Shown: positions 25,361 through 36,800 of the stretch, one piece after another
How positions within the stretch are numbered: the first letter of the stretch is position 1
Layout of the letters: each line of letters starts with the position of its first letter
NCBI GenBank assembly: GCA_003254885.1
Contig: QANT01001171.1
Coordinates: 18,174 to 82,173, forward strand
Direction of reading: 5' to 3'
DNA: 64,000 bases
Origin: Purshia tridentata
Lineage: Eukaryota; Streptophyta; Magnoliopsida; Rosales; Rosaceae
Made by a program: the position numbers and the translations under genes
Notes under the pieces: model-generated
Databases searched by the model: none
What the model saw: the letters and a program-made list of their open reading frames with translations, nothing else
Told to the model about the DNA's origin: nothing

Positions 25361-27116
25361 ATGGCAATGACTCAACTATGCTTTTCTGCTTCCCTGTCTT
25401 ACATTTCTTGCTTTCCAAGAAATGCAACTCTTAGTTTCAACACAATCCAATGCCGTGTTAGCCCAAAGGAGACCAGTGAACTTTCTGATAATGGGTTGGC
25501 TAGTTTTCCTGAAAGGCATCCTCATAGAAAATCAGCTACTAGTACCAAGGCTCCACCTCCTAGACCTCACCGGATAATCTTGGTTAGACATGGGCAGAGT
25601 GAAGGAAATGTCGACGAGAGTGTTTACGCAAGAGTTTCTGATCCCAAAATTGGACTTACAGATAAAGGGTGGGCTGATGCTGAGGAATGTGGGAAGAGGA
25701 TCAGGAAGTTGATTGAGAAAGAAACAGGGCAGAATTGGAAGGTCTACTTCTATGTGTCTCCTTATAGAAGGACAGTTGAAACACTGAAGGGTTTAGGCCG
25801 CGCATTTGAGCGCTCAAGAATAGCTGGCATGAGAGAAGAGCCTCGTCTAAGAGAGCAAGATTTTGGTAAGTGTCTTTTTATCTGTGCTAGCTAAGCCCCT
25901 TTTCCCAATTTACCAAAACAACAGGAACACCATCATGACCTTATTAGATAGCTCTATACTGGTTTAGTTTTTCTCAATCTGCATCAAACAAGAAAATTTT
26001 GACTGATTTGGATTCGTTACATTTTTTATGAAAAGGGAATTTTCAGGATAGGGAGAAGATGAAAGTTGAGAAAGCCATTCGAATGCTTTATGGTCGATTC
26101 TTTTACCGGTTTCCTAATGGGGAATCTGCAGCTGACGTTTATGATAGGATTACAGGTAGCTTTTCGAATTTGTCAAATTATTGGTTCACTTTGAAATTTT
26201 GAATTTAGGACAAAGTGTTTGAGATAATGTACATGTCTGAACAGGATTCAGAGAAACATTGAGAGCAGACATTGATATCGGACGGTTTCAGCCACCAGGG
26301 GAGAGAAACCCAGACATCAACTTAGTGATAGTTTCACATGGTCTAACACTCAGAGTGTTTCTGATGAGATGGTACAAATGGACAGTGGAACAATTTGAGA
26401 GACTGAATAACTTCGGCAATGGAAGCATGGTTGTTATGGAAAAAGGTTATGGTGAAAGGTAATCAATCCTCTACTTCTTACAAAAATACAGGAACACAGG
26501 ATCAGCATTCGGCATCCTTCCTTTTAATGCTTGCTGCATTATAGAAATCTGTTAGAGTAGTACTCCTTTATTGACTTTCATATGCAATGAATTGTGTATT
26601 ATATAGCAATTCCAAACTATGTGTCACTCTACGAGTTTTGGAATTGACAAGATTTAAATAAATGAAAAAACTGACACATTTTTAGTGAACAAATTTTGGT
26701 GAGTAGTAATACGCGTTATATAATACAACATTAACAACAATATTCTAGAAATCTGTTTTTGGAACATAGGATCCAAATTTGTTGAATTCCTACTCTCTAA
26801 TATCTACAGGTACAGCTTATTGGTGCACCACACAGAAGAAGAGCTAAGAGAGTTTGGATTGACAGATGAAATGCTGATTGATCAAGAATGGTAAAAGCTA
26901 TAGAACTTCATATCTTGCTCTTACATGCATTCAGAAGTTCATATAATAATGAGCTCTTATTTCTGTTTAATCTCACCTGGGTGTTTTTTGGTTTCTGATA
27001 ATACAAGGCAAAAATATGCAAAACCGGGGGAGCTGAACTATGATTGCCCGATTGTAAATTCCTTCTTCACCCACTTTGGTGATGACGATGATACAACTAG
27101 CACACTCTATAGTTGA
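25361..27116 (+). CDS. Phosphoglycerate mutase-like protein, AT74 type (histidine phosphatase superfamily)
   Basis: The exons are 25361-25865, 26036-26155, 26245-26458, 26810-26890 and 27008-27116. All introns are GT-AG, and the product is 342 residues. The first in-frame ATG (MAMTQLCF) was chosen. About 60 Ser/Thr-rich residues precede the catalytic domain and could be a plastid transit peptide (inference). The phosphohistidine motif LVRHGQS (R76, H77, G78), the downstream VSPYRRTVET and EEPRLREQDFG blocks, and the second catalytic histidine in VIVSHGLTLR (H240) are all present, so the active site looks intact. The family resembles Arabidopsis AT74 (At3g05170/At1g08940). The branch is dPGM-like but its substrate is not established, and it should not be assumed to be the glycolytic mutase. 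A competing acceptor 11 bases into exon 2 would create an immediate stop. Confidence 0.93.
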
Positions 27117-27546
27117 AGTAAGAATCAGCATTTCACCATGGAATGGAAGCCGGGAGCTGAGTATCAACAACAGTCTATATAGATAACCATGCTTGGTCAG
27201 GCTCAGAGCCTCAGATGATATATATACTACCTGGCCTAGAAGCTGTGGTATGTAATATATGGAAGTGAAGGAAACCAGTGGATTGTTTCTCAATCACATC
27301 TTTCTTTTTCAATTTCTTGATTCTTCTTTTTTTCTTGTTCTGAAAGGCAGCAGAGATGTAGAGAAAAACATTAAATTGCATAAAAGTTAGCTGAAAGAAA
27401 CATTAAATTCTTTATTTAAGGAAACCCCAAATTGACACCTCCTGTTTTGATGTTGTTTTCTATATAATAGTTTCTCCACATGCATTGTTTAGAACTTACC
27501 TTAGAATTAGGATAAAATGTGTCTGTTAGCTTGTTAGGTTTCTACC

Positions 27547-27666
27547 CTAGGAAGCACCGACACCGATACGGGTACGGCGACAGGATACGTATCGGACGCG
27601 TGTCCCGGCGTGTCGGAGTGTCGGACACCTGACACTCCACCTCTTTGGAGTGTCGGTGCTTCCTAG
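27547..27666. mobile_element. 120-bp palindromic MITE with target duplication
   Basis: The perfect 17-base terminal inverted repeats CTAGGAAGCACCGACAC and GTGTCGGTGCTTCCTAG bound a GC-rich, largely self-complementary interior. The flanks are TTTCTACC (27539-27546) and TTTCTACC (27667-27674), an 8-bp duplication. A 9-bp duplication with a slightly asymmetric end is also possible. An 8-bp site favours hAT; 9 bp would favour Mutator. It lies about 430 bases past the AT74-like stop codon and 220 bases from the tRNA gene. Confidence 0.85.
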
Positions 27667-27882
27667 TTTCTACCAAATCTGTCTGCAAAAAAAATTATAT
27701 TGAGCTTCATTGATTTTGGTTGGTAATAATTTTTTGGGCACACAGCTTATGCCAACTCTATCAACTCATTCATCTCCAAAAGGTTTTTTTGGTTCAGGTC
27801 CTGAGGATTGAGGAAGATGATGTGAACTCTAAAATAAGAAAAGAGCCTAAAAGGTGCTGAAAATATAAAAATATGAACAAAA

Positions 27883-27955
27883 TGGAGATGCGGGGTATCG
27901 ATCCCCGTACCTCTCGCATGCTAAGCGAGCGCTCTACCATCTGAGCTACATCCCC
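27883..27955 (-). tRNA. tRNA-Ala(AGC): tRNA-Ala (anticodon AGC)
   Basis: The minus strand folds into a complete 73-nt cloverleaf. Acceptor GGGGATG pairs with CATCTCC and includes the G3-U70 wobble pair that identifies alanine tRNAs. The D arm is GCTCAGATGGTAGAGC. The anticodon stem CTCGC/GCGAG carries loop TTAGCAT with anticodon AGC, and the T arm contains ATCGATAC within GGGG/CCCC-type pairing. The discriminator base is A. TTTT follows the 3' end immediately on the gene strand, as expected of a polymerase III terminator. There is no intron. Confidence 0.97.
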
Positions 27956-28386
27956 TTAACGGGTGGTATTGTCGAGTTCATCATACTTATACGGTTTTAA
28001 ATACATCTTATTGCATAAAGGTCTATTTGGGATCATTAATTTCAAGCTTAGGAATTTAACTAATATTATATAATTAAATTGTTATAATAGTTATAATACA
28101 TATATATTTTTAGGGCAATGTTACTTCCACTTCTCAGTAAACTTATGGTTATCCTACTATGAAAGTTTTGTAAACGATAAAGTATTAATTTAGAGGTCTA
28201 CTGCAATAAAGTGAGAGACTGAGAGTGTCCTAATCAGAGGCGGATAATGGACTAAGAGGGGACATGACCCCCGCAAACTTTTGTTAAAAAAAACCATTAT
28301 AAGTTGTAGAATACAATGTGTAGGGCATATTTGTTGCTTGTAATTACATTTTTTCTTGTGTTTGTTCAAGAAAAAATTATAACTTT

Positions 28387-28485
28387 TATCCAGTCAAGTT
28401 CCCTAGGCCACCGTACTATGGTAGTTATCGTGGACCTGCAGCATTTGGACCACCGCCAGAGCATCAGACTGTAGCACCAAGTTGA
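28387..28485 (+). pseudogene. Orphan coding-like fragment, Pro/Tyr-rich C-terminus
   Basis: A frame of 32 codons plus stop reads YPVKFPRPPYYGSYRG, then PAAFGPPPEHQTVAPS. Its base composition is far more GC-rich than the flanks. It looks like the last part of a Pro/Gly/Tyr-rich protein, but I do not recognise the parent. No intact upstream exon or start is evident. A transposon-captured or duplicated gene fragment, or a terminal exon of an unrecognised gene, are both possible. Confidence 0.35.
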
Positions 28486-29980
28486 AGGAAAAAACAGAAA
28501 GTTAGAACTTGAAACAAGGACTTGTAGCCAAGGCTGGCAGCTAACCCATGAGTCATGACTTGGACTTCAGTCCTATGGTGGTGTGTACTCTAATTTATAT
28601 ATTAGTGAGTCCTGCCCACAACTCAGGGGACATTATTTCGGTATTTCCAAAGCTAGTAAAACCACAGTAAATTAACTGTTCAAACACATAAACAGTACAA
28701 GCATCAACTTTTGTTCAAGAGGGAATAGGGGATCCCAAGATACATTTGGACTAAGATACTAACCAAGATACATTTGACTAAGCAACAGTACATTAAAATT
28801 TTTCCTTTTGTTCAAATCATATAACCAAGATACAGAATAGAAGCAAGTTATATTTCACAGAAAACCCACAATGAAGTTATTCTTTGGAATAAATGATTGT
28901 AAAGAAAATTTTAATTACATTCCAACAATCACCTCAAATCAAGTATCATCAGGCAGACAAACCATCTCTTCAACACAGTATTAGATGCTCTACAATCAAA
29001 TTATAGACACCAGCCTTAAAAGGGTTGGTGACAAAAAAAGAGTCGGGTTTAGGCGCCTTATGATCAATACCAATGATCTTGTCTTTGTTGTTTGATCTGC
29101 AGCATGTTATTACAATCTTGTAAGAACTGGCAGATCTTGCACCTTGACAGGCCATAGGCCCAAATAGCAGAACCTTACTTTCATACTCCTCTAGCTGGAA
29201 CTGCTTTCAAATACACTCAAATGTCACAAAAACTAAGTTTTCTTGGGCTGCACAAGTAAAAAACAAAGGTTGAGATCTCTGATGTTGCAACCGATCAACT
29301 CATAAATTGCCACTAACAAGAAGCAACAATAGGTAATTACAGTTCCCTAACCTTAACTGATTCAAAATTATAAAAATACACATCAATATAAATATTTCCT
29401 GAGGAAAGTCCCACTATGAATTAGTTCATTAGGTATAATAAGCATGCATAATTGTTGCACAATGAGTAATGCAAAAAAGGTTGACTATTCACAAACAGGA
29501 AGTACTTGAAAAAACTAGTGTTTTTTAGTGAGAAACGGAAGTTTTATTAATATGAAAAAATAATAATAATAATTCAATACAAACATAGAGGACAAGCTGT
29601 CCACTCAAAAGATAATCTAGAGCTTTAACCAACTAGCTGCTAAAAGCAGCATAAAATTTCCAGTGGTAACTCAAAGTAACACTGCAAAATATCTCACCAA
29701 ACATAAAAAAAACTTAACACCACCACCTAAAATAGGCATCGCGCAACAAGTCCACAAGATGTGCGTTTTTGAACTACTGAAACTGTTATATCTAACTTAG
29801 TCCAGTGCTTACACAGTGAGAATTGGTTACAGAAACAAGGATATTACCAAAGAAGATGTCACTATGATCCAAACAACCAATCCACTGTCATATGTCAAAG
29901 ACAAGTTAGCTAACTCCATATAGAACAACCAGTCCACAAAGCTCAGTCACCTAACAATCACTAATACCAAAATATTATTT

Positions 29981-30000
29981 GAGAGAGAGAGAGAGAGAGA
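29981..30000. repeat. (GA)n microsatellite
   Basis: A pure GA run of 20 bases. Confidence 0.9.
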
Positions 30001-30306
30001 CAATCCTCCATTAGATGTCAATACAATACAAATGTGATTCCATTTTTGATGACTAAGGAGATTTAAGTATCGGATCAAACTAAACAAGCAATTCTCTGAA
30101 TTTAATCCCCAAAAAATATGTAAGTTCCACCAACATATCTTATCTTCTTCCAAACTAAACCTGATTACATCCAGTCAAACTAGCACATCATGCACCAATC
30201 TGAAAGTTAACTACTACATGAGGGACTCCCCCCGCCCTGGTTTAAAAAGTAAGAAGATCAAAAAATAACCAATTAAGAAGAAATGAGACTATAACGACCA
30301 GAATGT

Positions 30307-30356
30307 AAAGAGAGACCGAGACAGAGACAGAGACAGACAGAGACAGACAGACAGAC
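30307..30356. repeat. (GACA)n / (GAGACA)n microsatellite
   Basis: A mixed GAGACA and GACA array of about 50 bases, just beyond the 3' end of the BTB gene. Confidence 0.88.
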
Positions 30357-30399
30357 CTGTTAGAGCACCATATGCCCTGCAATGTTGAACTATTAACTT

Positions 30400-32588
30400 C
30401 TATGAGTTCTCAATGGTTGCAGTTGTAATTCGTAATGGTAGTGATCTTTCCTGCTCACCATTCCGCCTCCAAAAGGCTCGCCTCCACCAAACTTCAAATC
30501 CTCTTTGTATATTTGGGCAATCTTCACCAGAGTTCAAGAACCGATTAAACCAAGCAAGCAAAATTTCCTGTTGCCATGCTAAAGGCAAGGTTAGAATTGT
30601 ATTGCTTAGGCCATCCTCAATTAAGTGCCTATCAAGGCCTTTTGACGCTCTCCTCATCCACCCAAAATCATCATAAAATGGCACCAACCATGTACGTAAA
30701 AGCAAGTACCTCACATCCTTGGAAGCCAATAGCTGCCCCTTTCCAATCCCAACAAAGAGACGGGCAGTAACTCTGCTAACCTCATATCTATGAACTGCAG
30801 CCACTTTAGAATGTGCATCAGACAATTCAGTTTGAGATGCCCATGTTTTCAAGAAATCCTCAGCAATATGTCTGTCAATCAAAATATCCAAAATCCAATG
30901 CAAATTATCTGCTTGCCTCGCAATCTGACCTACATCTTGCAAGTCAGATTCTGCTGCCCGAGAAAAATGGTGGCGAAGCAATTGCAAGCACCCATCACAA
31001 GCCGAATACAAAGACTCTTTACGGAGATCATTATGAGATGAATTTTCACGAAGCATCTTTGTCACCAATCCTTTCATCTCACGTCTTGCCTTCTCATCTT
31101 TCCCTTCAAGAACTACATGCAGAAGCTTTAATAAAACTTCTTCATTGTCATTACCCTCTTCAGTCCCGTTAGCAACTTCCACTGAGACTCTCTTCAGTAC
31201 TTCCCCTGCTCCAACACCTTCCAGGCGAAGCTCCGATAACAACGATGCCACCTTCTCCTCTTCATCCTCAGCCCATGGCGCAGCTTCTAAGTACTCCAAA
31301 CAAGATAAAACACCAGCGTCGAACCCAATGGCAGCCGAAACCTAAAGCACACACAACAACACCCACAATCTAATCATTCCAATAATCGACATTTCCTTTT
31401 TCTGCTTGCCATAAACAATTCAGAGAAAATAAAATCAAATTTTAACAACTGGTTTTACTCCAATTTTATTCCAAATGGATACCCATCTCTACCTAAATAA
31501 CTTTATAAGCAATGAAACATAAGCTAGAGGGTAGAGCTTAGCCAGCAATATAAAAACCAGAAAATAAAAAAAAAGAACTTTACCTTCAAAACGCCAAGGA
31601 CTTTAGGAACATCCTCCTTCATTAGCCTCTTCCTCAAATCCTTACAATACATCAACCTCAAAGTCTCAATGTAAACCTCCACGTCATCACAGTCAGCAAT
31701 CTCCACATTGTACGGCGCCGAAGCCGCCGTCGTTCTCTGATGCCTGACCCACCTATCCGACAGCTTGACTGCGAAAAACCGGCTGTGCGCGACGAGAATC
31801 TGGCGATGAACATTCATCGCCACGCTCAACCCATCTTTGGAGCTCAGAGTGAGCTTGATGTCACTGCTCGACGGGTCATTGAACTGGTTCCCGGGGCTCC
31901 GAGACCCCAAGAGGTCCGAAATCCGCTGCATAAGCAATGCCTGCTTGTCCTGGATCAAACCCATGTGGGTCTTTTGCTGGTTTGCTAATCCGACGCCGTT
32001 CTGCTGGATCTGGGTTCTGGGTTGGCCCATTTCAGGCTCGCTGGCCATCATTTCGAAAAGGGTCGGGCTGGACCGGGTTGTCTTATCGGGCGGCGGCGGC
32101 GGCGACAGTGGGTTCAAGAGCCCGGCGGTAAGCATAGTGTTGAACCTGCTGAAGCTCGAATTGTAAGTATCGTTTTGGTCCGAGTGACCATTACTCAAAG
32201 CGGGCGTGAAGTCCATGACCGGGGAGAGACTGCCCGGGGAGAATCGGATCCTGAACTTGGACTGCGAAGAAGATGAATGAGATGGAGATGTGCGAACCAG
32301 GTCGGGTTCGTGATTTGGGTTGATGGGTAATCCGCGGCGGGAGTGGGATGGTGGGGTTGGGGTTGGGATGGGTTTTGAGGCAGGACAGCACCAGGAGTTT
32401 TCAGGTGAAACAATGGTTGGCGGGTCGAGTTTGCGGGTCGGGTCCCGAGTCGGGTTGGCGGAGGAGGATATGGTGGTTTCGCGGCACTTGCGGCGTTTGG
32501 GCTTTGTGGGTTGGGTGTGGGGTTTGATATTACAGTTATTACTAGTAGTAGTAGCAGTAGTAGATGTGGTTGTTGCTGCTGCTGCCAT
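30400..32588 (-). CDS. BTB/POZ domain-containing protein
   Basis: The two exons are 32588-31584 and 31341-30400, with a GT-AG intron of 242 bases that falls between codons. The product is 648 residues. The N-terminal about 240 residues are Ser/Thr/Pro-rich and probably disordered, with a basic patch KPKRRK (29-34) that may be a nuclear signal. The BTB fold starts at [10 protein letters not shown] (241-250), contains [21 protein letters not shown] (260-280) and continues through [14 protein letters not shown] helical C-terminal region of about 300 residues follows ([17 protein letters not shown] onward), as in the plant BTB family that includes At1g63850 and At5g60050. Such BTB proteins are proposed substrate adaptors of CUL3 ubiquitin ligases; the target is unknown. 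There is no NPH3 or MATH domain. Exon 1 is markedly GC-richer than its surroundings. Confidence 0.92.
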
Positions 32589-33494
32589 GAAATATTGAAA
32601 TGCACCTTAATATATTGTCCTTTAGAGTTTTGACAAGAAAGTGAATTAAAAATGGCGGTGTAAACGAGATGAGCAGTAGTAAATAAGCATGAAAAAAGAG
32701 GCTAAACAGGAATCAGAGACAACATCAAATGAGAGAAACAGAATATGGGACTCATATGCATATGAGTCCTAAATATCTGCCTTTGTTTGTTAGTATTTAG
32801 ATAGAGAGAAAAAAAAGCTGAGGTTTTTGGGGTTTTCATCTTTCTTTTCTTGATGAGTCCGCAGCTGCTGAGGAGCTTTGGAAGTGTCAGAAATCAGAAT
32901 AAAAAAAGGGGTGGGGAGGGAGGAGAGCATGAGGAGCCCCACAATGTCTTTGGCTTTGGCTTTGGTTTTGGGTTTGGTTTTGATTTGTTTCTTTTATGCA
33001 GATGCTGATGATCATACACAATAAGTAATTGGGATAATGTCTTTTGTGATTCATTACTTGAATTGGTGGGATTGTTGTGATGTGCCAGTTGTATGTTTTT
33101 GGTTTGGCATCTGCTTCACTGCTTCAGGTTGGGGCACTACTCCTTTTGTATGTGTTTTTAGGGCAGTCCTTTTTATGGTCAATTGGGTCAATGGGGGTGC
33201 TTCATATATTGGCACACAGTCTTTGAGTCCTTAATATCAATCAATATGTAGGGGGTAGGCCATTGGTTGGGACTGCTTGCTAATGCCTATTTACTGCTTA
33301 GCATGAGCTGTCATGGATTAAAAATTTAAGTCGTATTCACATGCTAAATTTAATTGTCTTAAGGTACAATTAATATGGGGTTGAGACTTGAGATTGCCTT
33401 TCACTAATTCAACCAATTATAACTTAGGCTAGTAGTAATTTATGGTTGAAACTTGATATTCTACTATTTCAACCAATTTCTTATTATGTTTATT

Positions 33495-33830
33495 GGTTTT
33501 TTTTTTTTTGGCCAAGTATTATGGTTATTAGTTAACTTATTAAATAATGTCACTTTACAGAAAATTCATGTTGAACCATTAAGACCGAAAATGAAAATGA
33601 AAATGATTTAAATGTGAAGTAAACTAGGAACTTTCACTAAGATTGCAAAGTGAGTATAAATGTATTTTTTTTTTTTTGGGCCAAGTATTATGGTTATTAG
33701 TTAACTTATTAAATAATGTCACTTTACAGTTCATGTTGAACCATTAAGACCGAAAATGAAAATGAAAATGATTTAAATGTGAAGTAAACTAGTAACTTTC
33801 ACTAAGATTGCAAAGTGAGTATAAATGTAT
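33495..33830. repeat. Tandem duplication, two copies of about 165 bases
   Basis: The copies begin with a poly(T) run and GGCCAAGTATTATGGTTA. They end in AGTGAGTATAAATGTA at about 33665 and 33830. They are nearly identical, differing by loss of AAAA after TTACAG, one G/T change (CTAGGAAC versus CTAGTAAC) and poly(T) length. The duplication is therefore recent. Confidence 0.92.
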
Positions 33831-36800
33831 GTACGCATTGGCAGAGTTGGTAATTTATCAATGTAGGGACATAATGCAGAGTTGATGTTTAATTACAGTT
33901 TTATGCATGAGAATTAGTCAAAATTTTATACACACTCGATTTGTTATATTAAATTCTTAAAAAAGTAAGAGAAATCTACTAATTATGATATGTCTCGTAT
34001 TTTATGTATGAAAGTCTGAAGCAACGCAACTTATAACTTTTTTTTTGTTTTCCAGAACCTATGATGTGAAAAGACACTATGATTAACATGGAATGAAGAC
34101 ACCCTTAATTTGTTTCTAAGCTACGGGATATGGAAGTTTTGGCTTTATTGCCAGGAGACTTCAAAGGGGGTGAGCATGATCATGTGGAAGAAGGTTAATT
34201 ATGAGGGGTGCTCAAATCACAAGTTAAATCGATTTATTTAAGTTGATAATTGGAATGGGAGACAAAAAGGATGTTTGATTATAATACAGATTACCATACT
34301 TTATATCATCACGATTTATTATATCTATATTTGCTTTCACTTTATGTGATACCTTGTCCATTTGGCTCACATGTGATGTGCCTTCAATCCCAAATGCATA
34401 TAAATATTAACATATAGACTATATAGTTATCTTGGTGGACAAACAAGGTGACAAGTCTTGGCCCACACTAATAATTTTGGTTACCCATTAATCCAACCGT
34501 CGATAAGTTTCATTCTTCTTTGACTATAAAGGAGAAAGGAGAAAGGGAAAAAAATTACAATGATTGAAAATACTAAATAGTGCACTTCATTTTGGTCAAA
34601 TTACATAATATTGAATACACATCTAGCAGAGATTGATCAATTACTAGCCACTACTAATTATGATGTGAGCTAGCTTGATTAACTGCAACCATTCAATATT
34701 GACGATGATCAGAAAAACATTGAATTTTTTATCTTTTACTAAAAAATAAAAATAAAAACAAAGAACAGCAACCTTGGAACCAAATTTGTTCACTCTTCGT
34801 CTTTGGGTTTTGGCCCAAGCATTTGGTTGGACATGTCGGATGTTGGGGCTCAAAGCCCCATAAGAGACTTCATTTTCGGCTTTTGTGTGTTGAGCATGGA
34901 CCTTGTTGTCTCGTGCAAATTATATTGATCGATTTAAACCTCTTAGACAATATAATAGATACATGTTATTCTAACAATTCTTATTTATTGGGTTGACCAC
35001 CCTAATATGTTTTAACTTGATTTTTCTTATTTTATTTTTTATTGTAAAAAATTATAAACTCATTCAACATTATGCTATCGAAATATACAAAAAAATTCGG
35101 TAATTAATAACTAAAATAACACAAATATTGCTGTAAGTTAATATTGAATAACATAAAAGTGGTCAACTCAGTTATAAATAGTGGTTCGAATAAACTATGC
35201 CAATTATAATATCACACCTCTGACCAAAAAATAATGAGAGCACATATCTAATCTAATTATAAACCCACTTGACCCAATAAAACTAGTTTAAACCCACAAT
35301 TGAATTGGGACACGTGGTACATTGAGGACCATGAATCGGCTTCCACAAATGACTGCAAATGAATAAACAACTGGGCCAGACATTTTATCATCCATCAAAG
35401 TTCAAGCTTGTACATTCTTGGGTTTGCCTTTGGACGTGTAAACATGGCCTAGACCTAAGCCCTTGTAAAATGAAGTTCAAGAAAAAGTCAACTCCAACCA
35501 TATTGGGTTAGCCATATAATGGCCAATAAGACCCAAGATAATAACCCGCAAAACATTTCAAATAGGGCCAAGACCCATGAATTTGTTGGTCGAGTTATGA
35601 GACCCTGGTTCTAGTCTTCTAGAGCCGGCCTGACTCGCCTGAGGGTATCTTGAAATCCCAAATATTTAACTGTTTATGGTTGCTGACGGAGTCTGGACTT
35701 ATCTTTGGATTTTGGTGTTCACTTCTTTGATGTCCCTCCCTAAGCGTCTCTGGTGCTCTTTCTGGAGAATGATATTGCTGTTAGCCTTGAGCGGTTAGTC
35801 GTCTAGTTTTTGTCTTCTTAGAACGTTTTACCCCGTTTCTTACCAAATAAAAACAAAAATTTGGAAACATTGAGTATACACATAGCCTAGTTGGTAACCA
35901 AACTGTGATTTTGTGAATGGGGGGCATCATAAAAGTTGTGTACTAACCAACAGAATGATGGAGATTTACAATTTTCTATCTTTGAAATTGACAACTTCAC
36001 TTGTAAATTTGCTGCAAATTCACATTATACTAGGAGTCTAGGACCCTCATGAGCTAGATTAACCTTAAAGGAACTGCCATTTGACGGGTTACAAAAGTGG
36101 ATGGACCAAAATAATGTACTTGTAATTACTTGATGATGGTGATTATAAGATGAGGAGTTGTTTTGGCCTGGTCAAAAACATTTTCAAAAAGCAAACTCTT
36201 ATTCAAAATATTACTATTTGTTTCTCTTATTATTAGGTGTGATGGCCCATAGGGCCATGGTCATGCCTTTTGAGTTTTTAACACAAAATTGTGGAAGCAT
36301 GGAAAGTGACTAATCTAATAATTAAGGCTGTAATGTACTCTTTATAGAATAGCTGTTGGGTACAGTTTCTTGTTTTGTCCATACCCTTTCTTTATAGCTG
36401 GTGAATACTATTTGGTACTAGATAGTTGACAAAAGTTTGGACCCATCTCAAGAAACAAAGGGCTTTATCAAATATTTGTAGTACAAGAAATCGGAGCTGA
36501 AATATATGCACATGCATGTAGCTTGTGAACTAGAAAGAAGGTAAGTAAAAAGTATCATTATCAGGGGTTTTGGTACAGAAACAAACAAGGTAAAGCCTTG
36601 TTTAATAAAGGGATCCAAAGGAAGAAACTATAAACTCTTCGTAATGAAACATAAACTCGTCAAAATTTAAGACTTAGGAAGTAAATGTATGTCATATAAT
36701 GATTGTATGGTAAAAACTTACATGCGATACACATAAAATTTGAACCCTGGAATATTGACAAAATTCAAAATTGTTTTACTAGAATATAGTTTTTGCATTT

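Larger units (their letters stand above)
27117..30399. other. Intergenic region between AT74-like and BTB genes
   Basis: It contains the 120-bp palindromic MITE (27547-27666), the tRNA-Ala gene, an orphan coding-like fragment (28387-28485), a GA run (29981-30000) and a GACA-rich tract (about 30307-30356). A segment from about 28237, CAGAGGCGGATAATGG, resembles a hAT left end, but no matching right end was found. The remaining sequence shows no recognisable coding content. Confidence 0.65.

Noticed and set aside
30413-32598. Several plus-strand frames up to 119 codons
   Set aside because: They are antisense shadows of the BTB/POZ gene exons.
35600-35860. GC-richer stretch that might be a LINE or pseudogene end
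   Set aside because: No motif of a reverse transcriptase or other protein could be identified, and no ends or tail were found.
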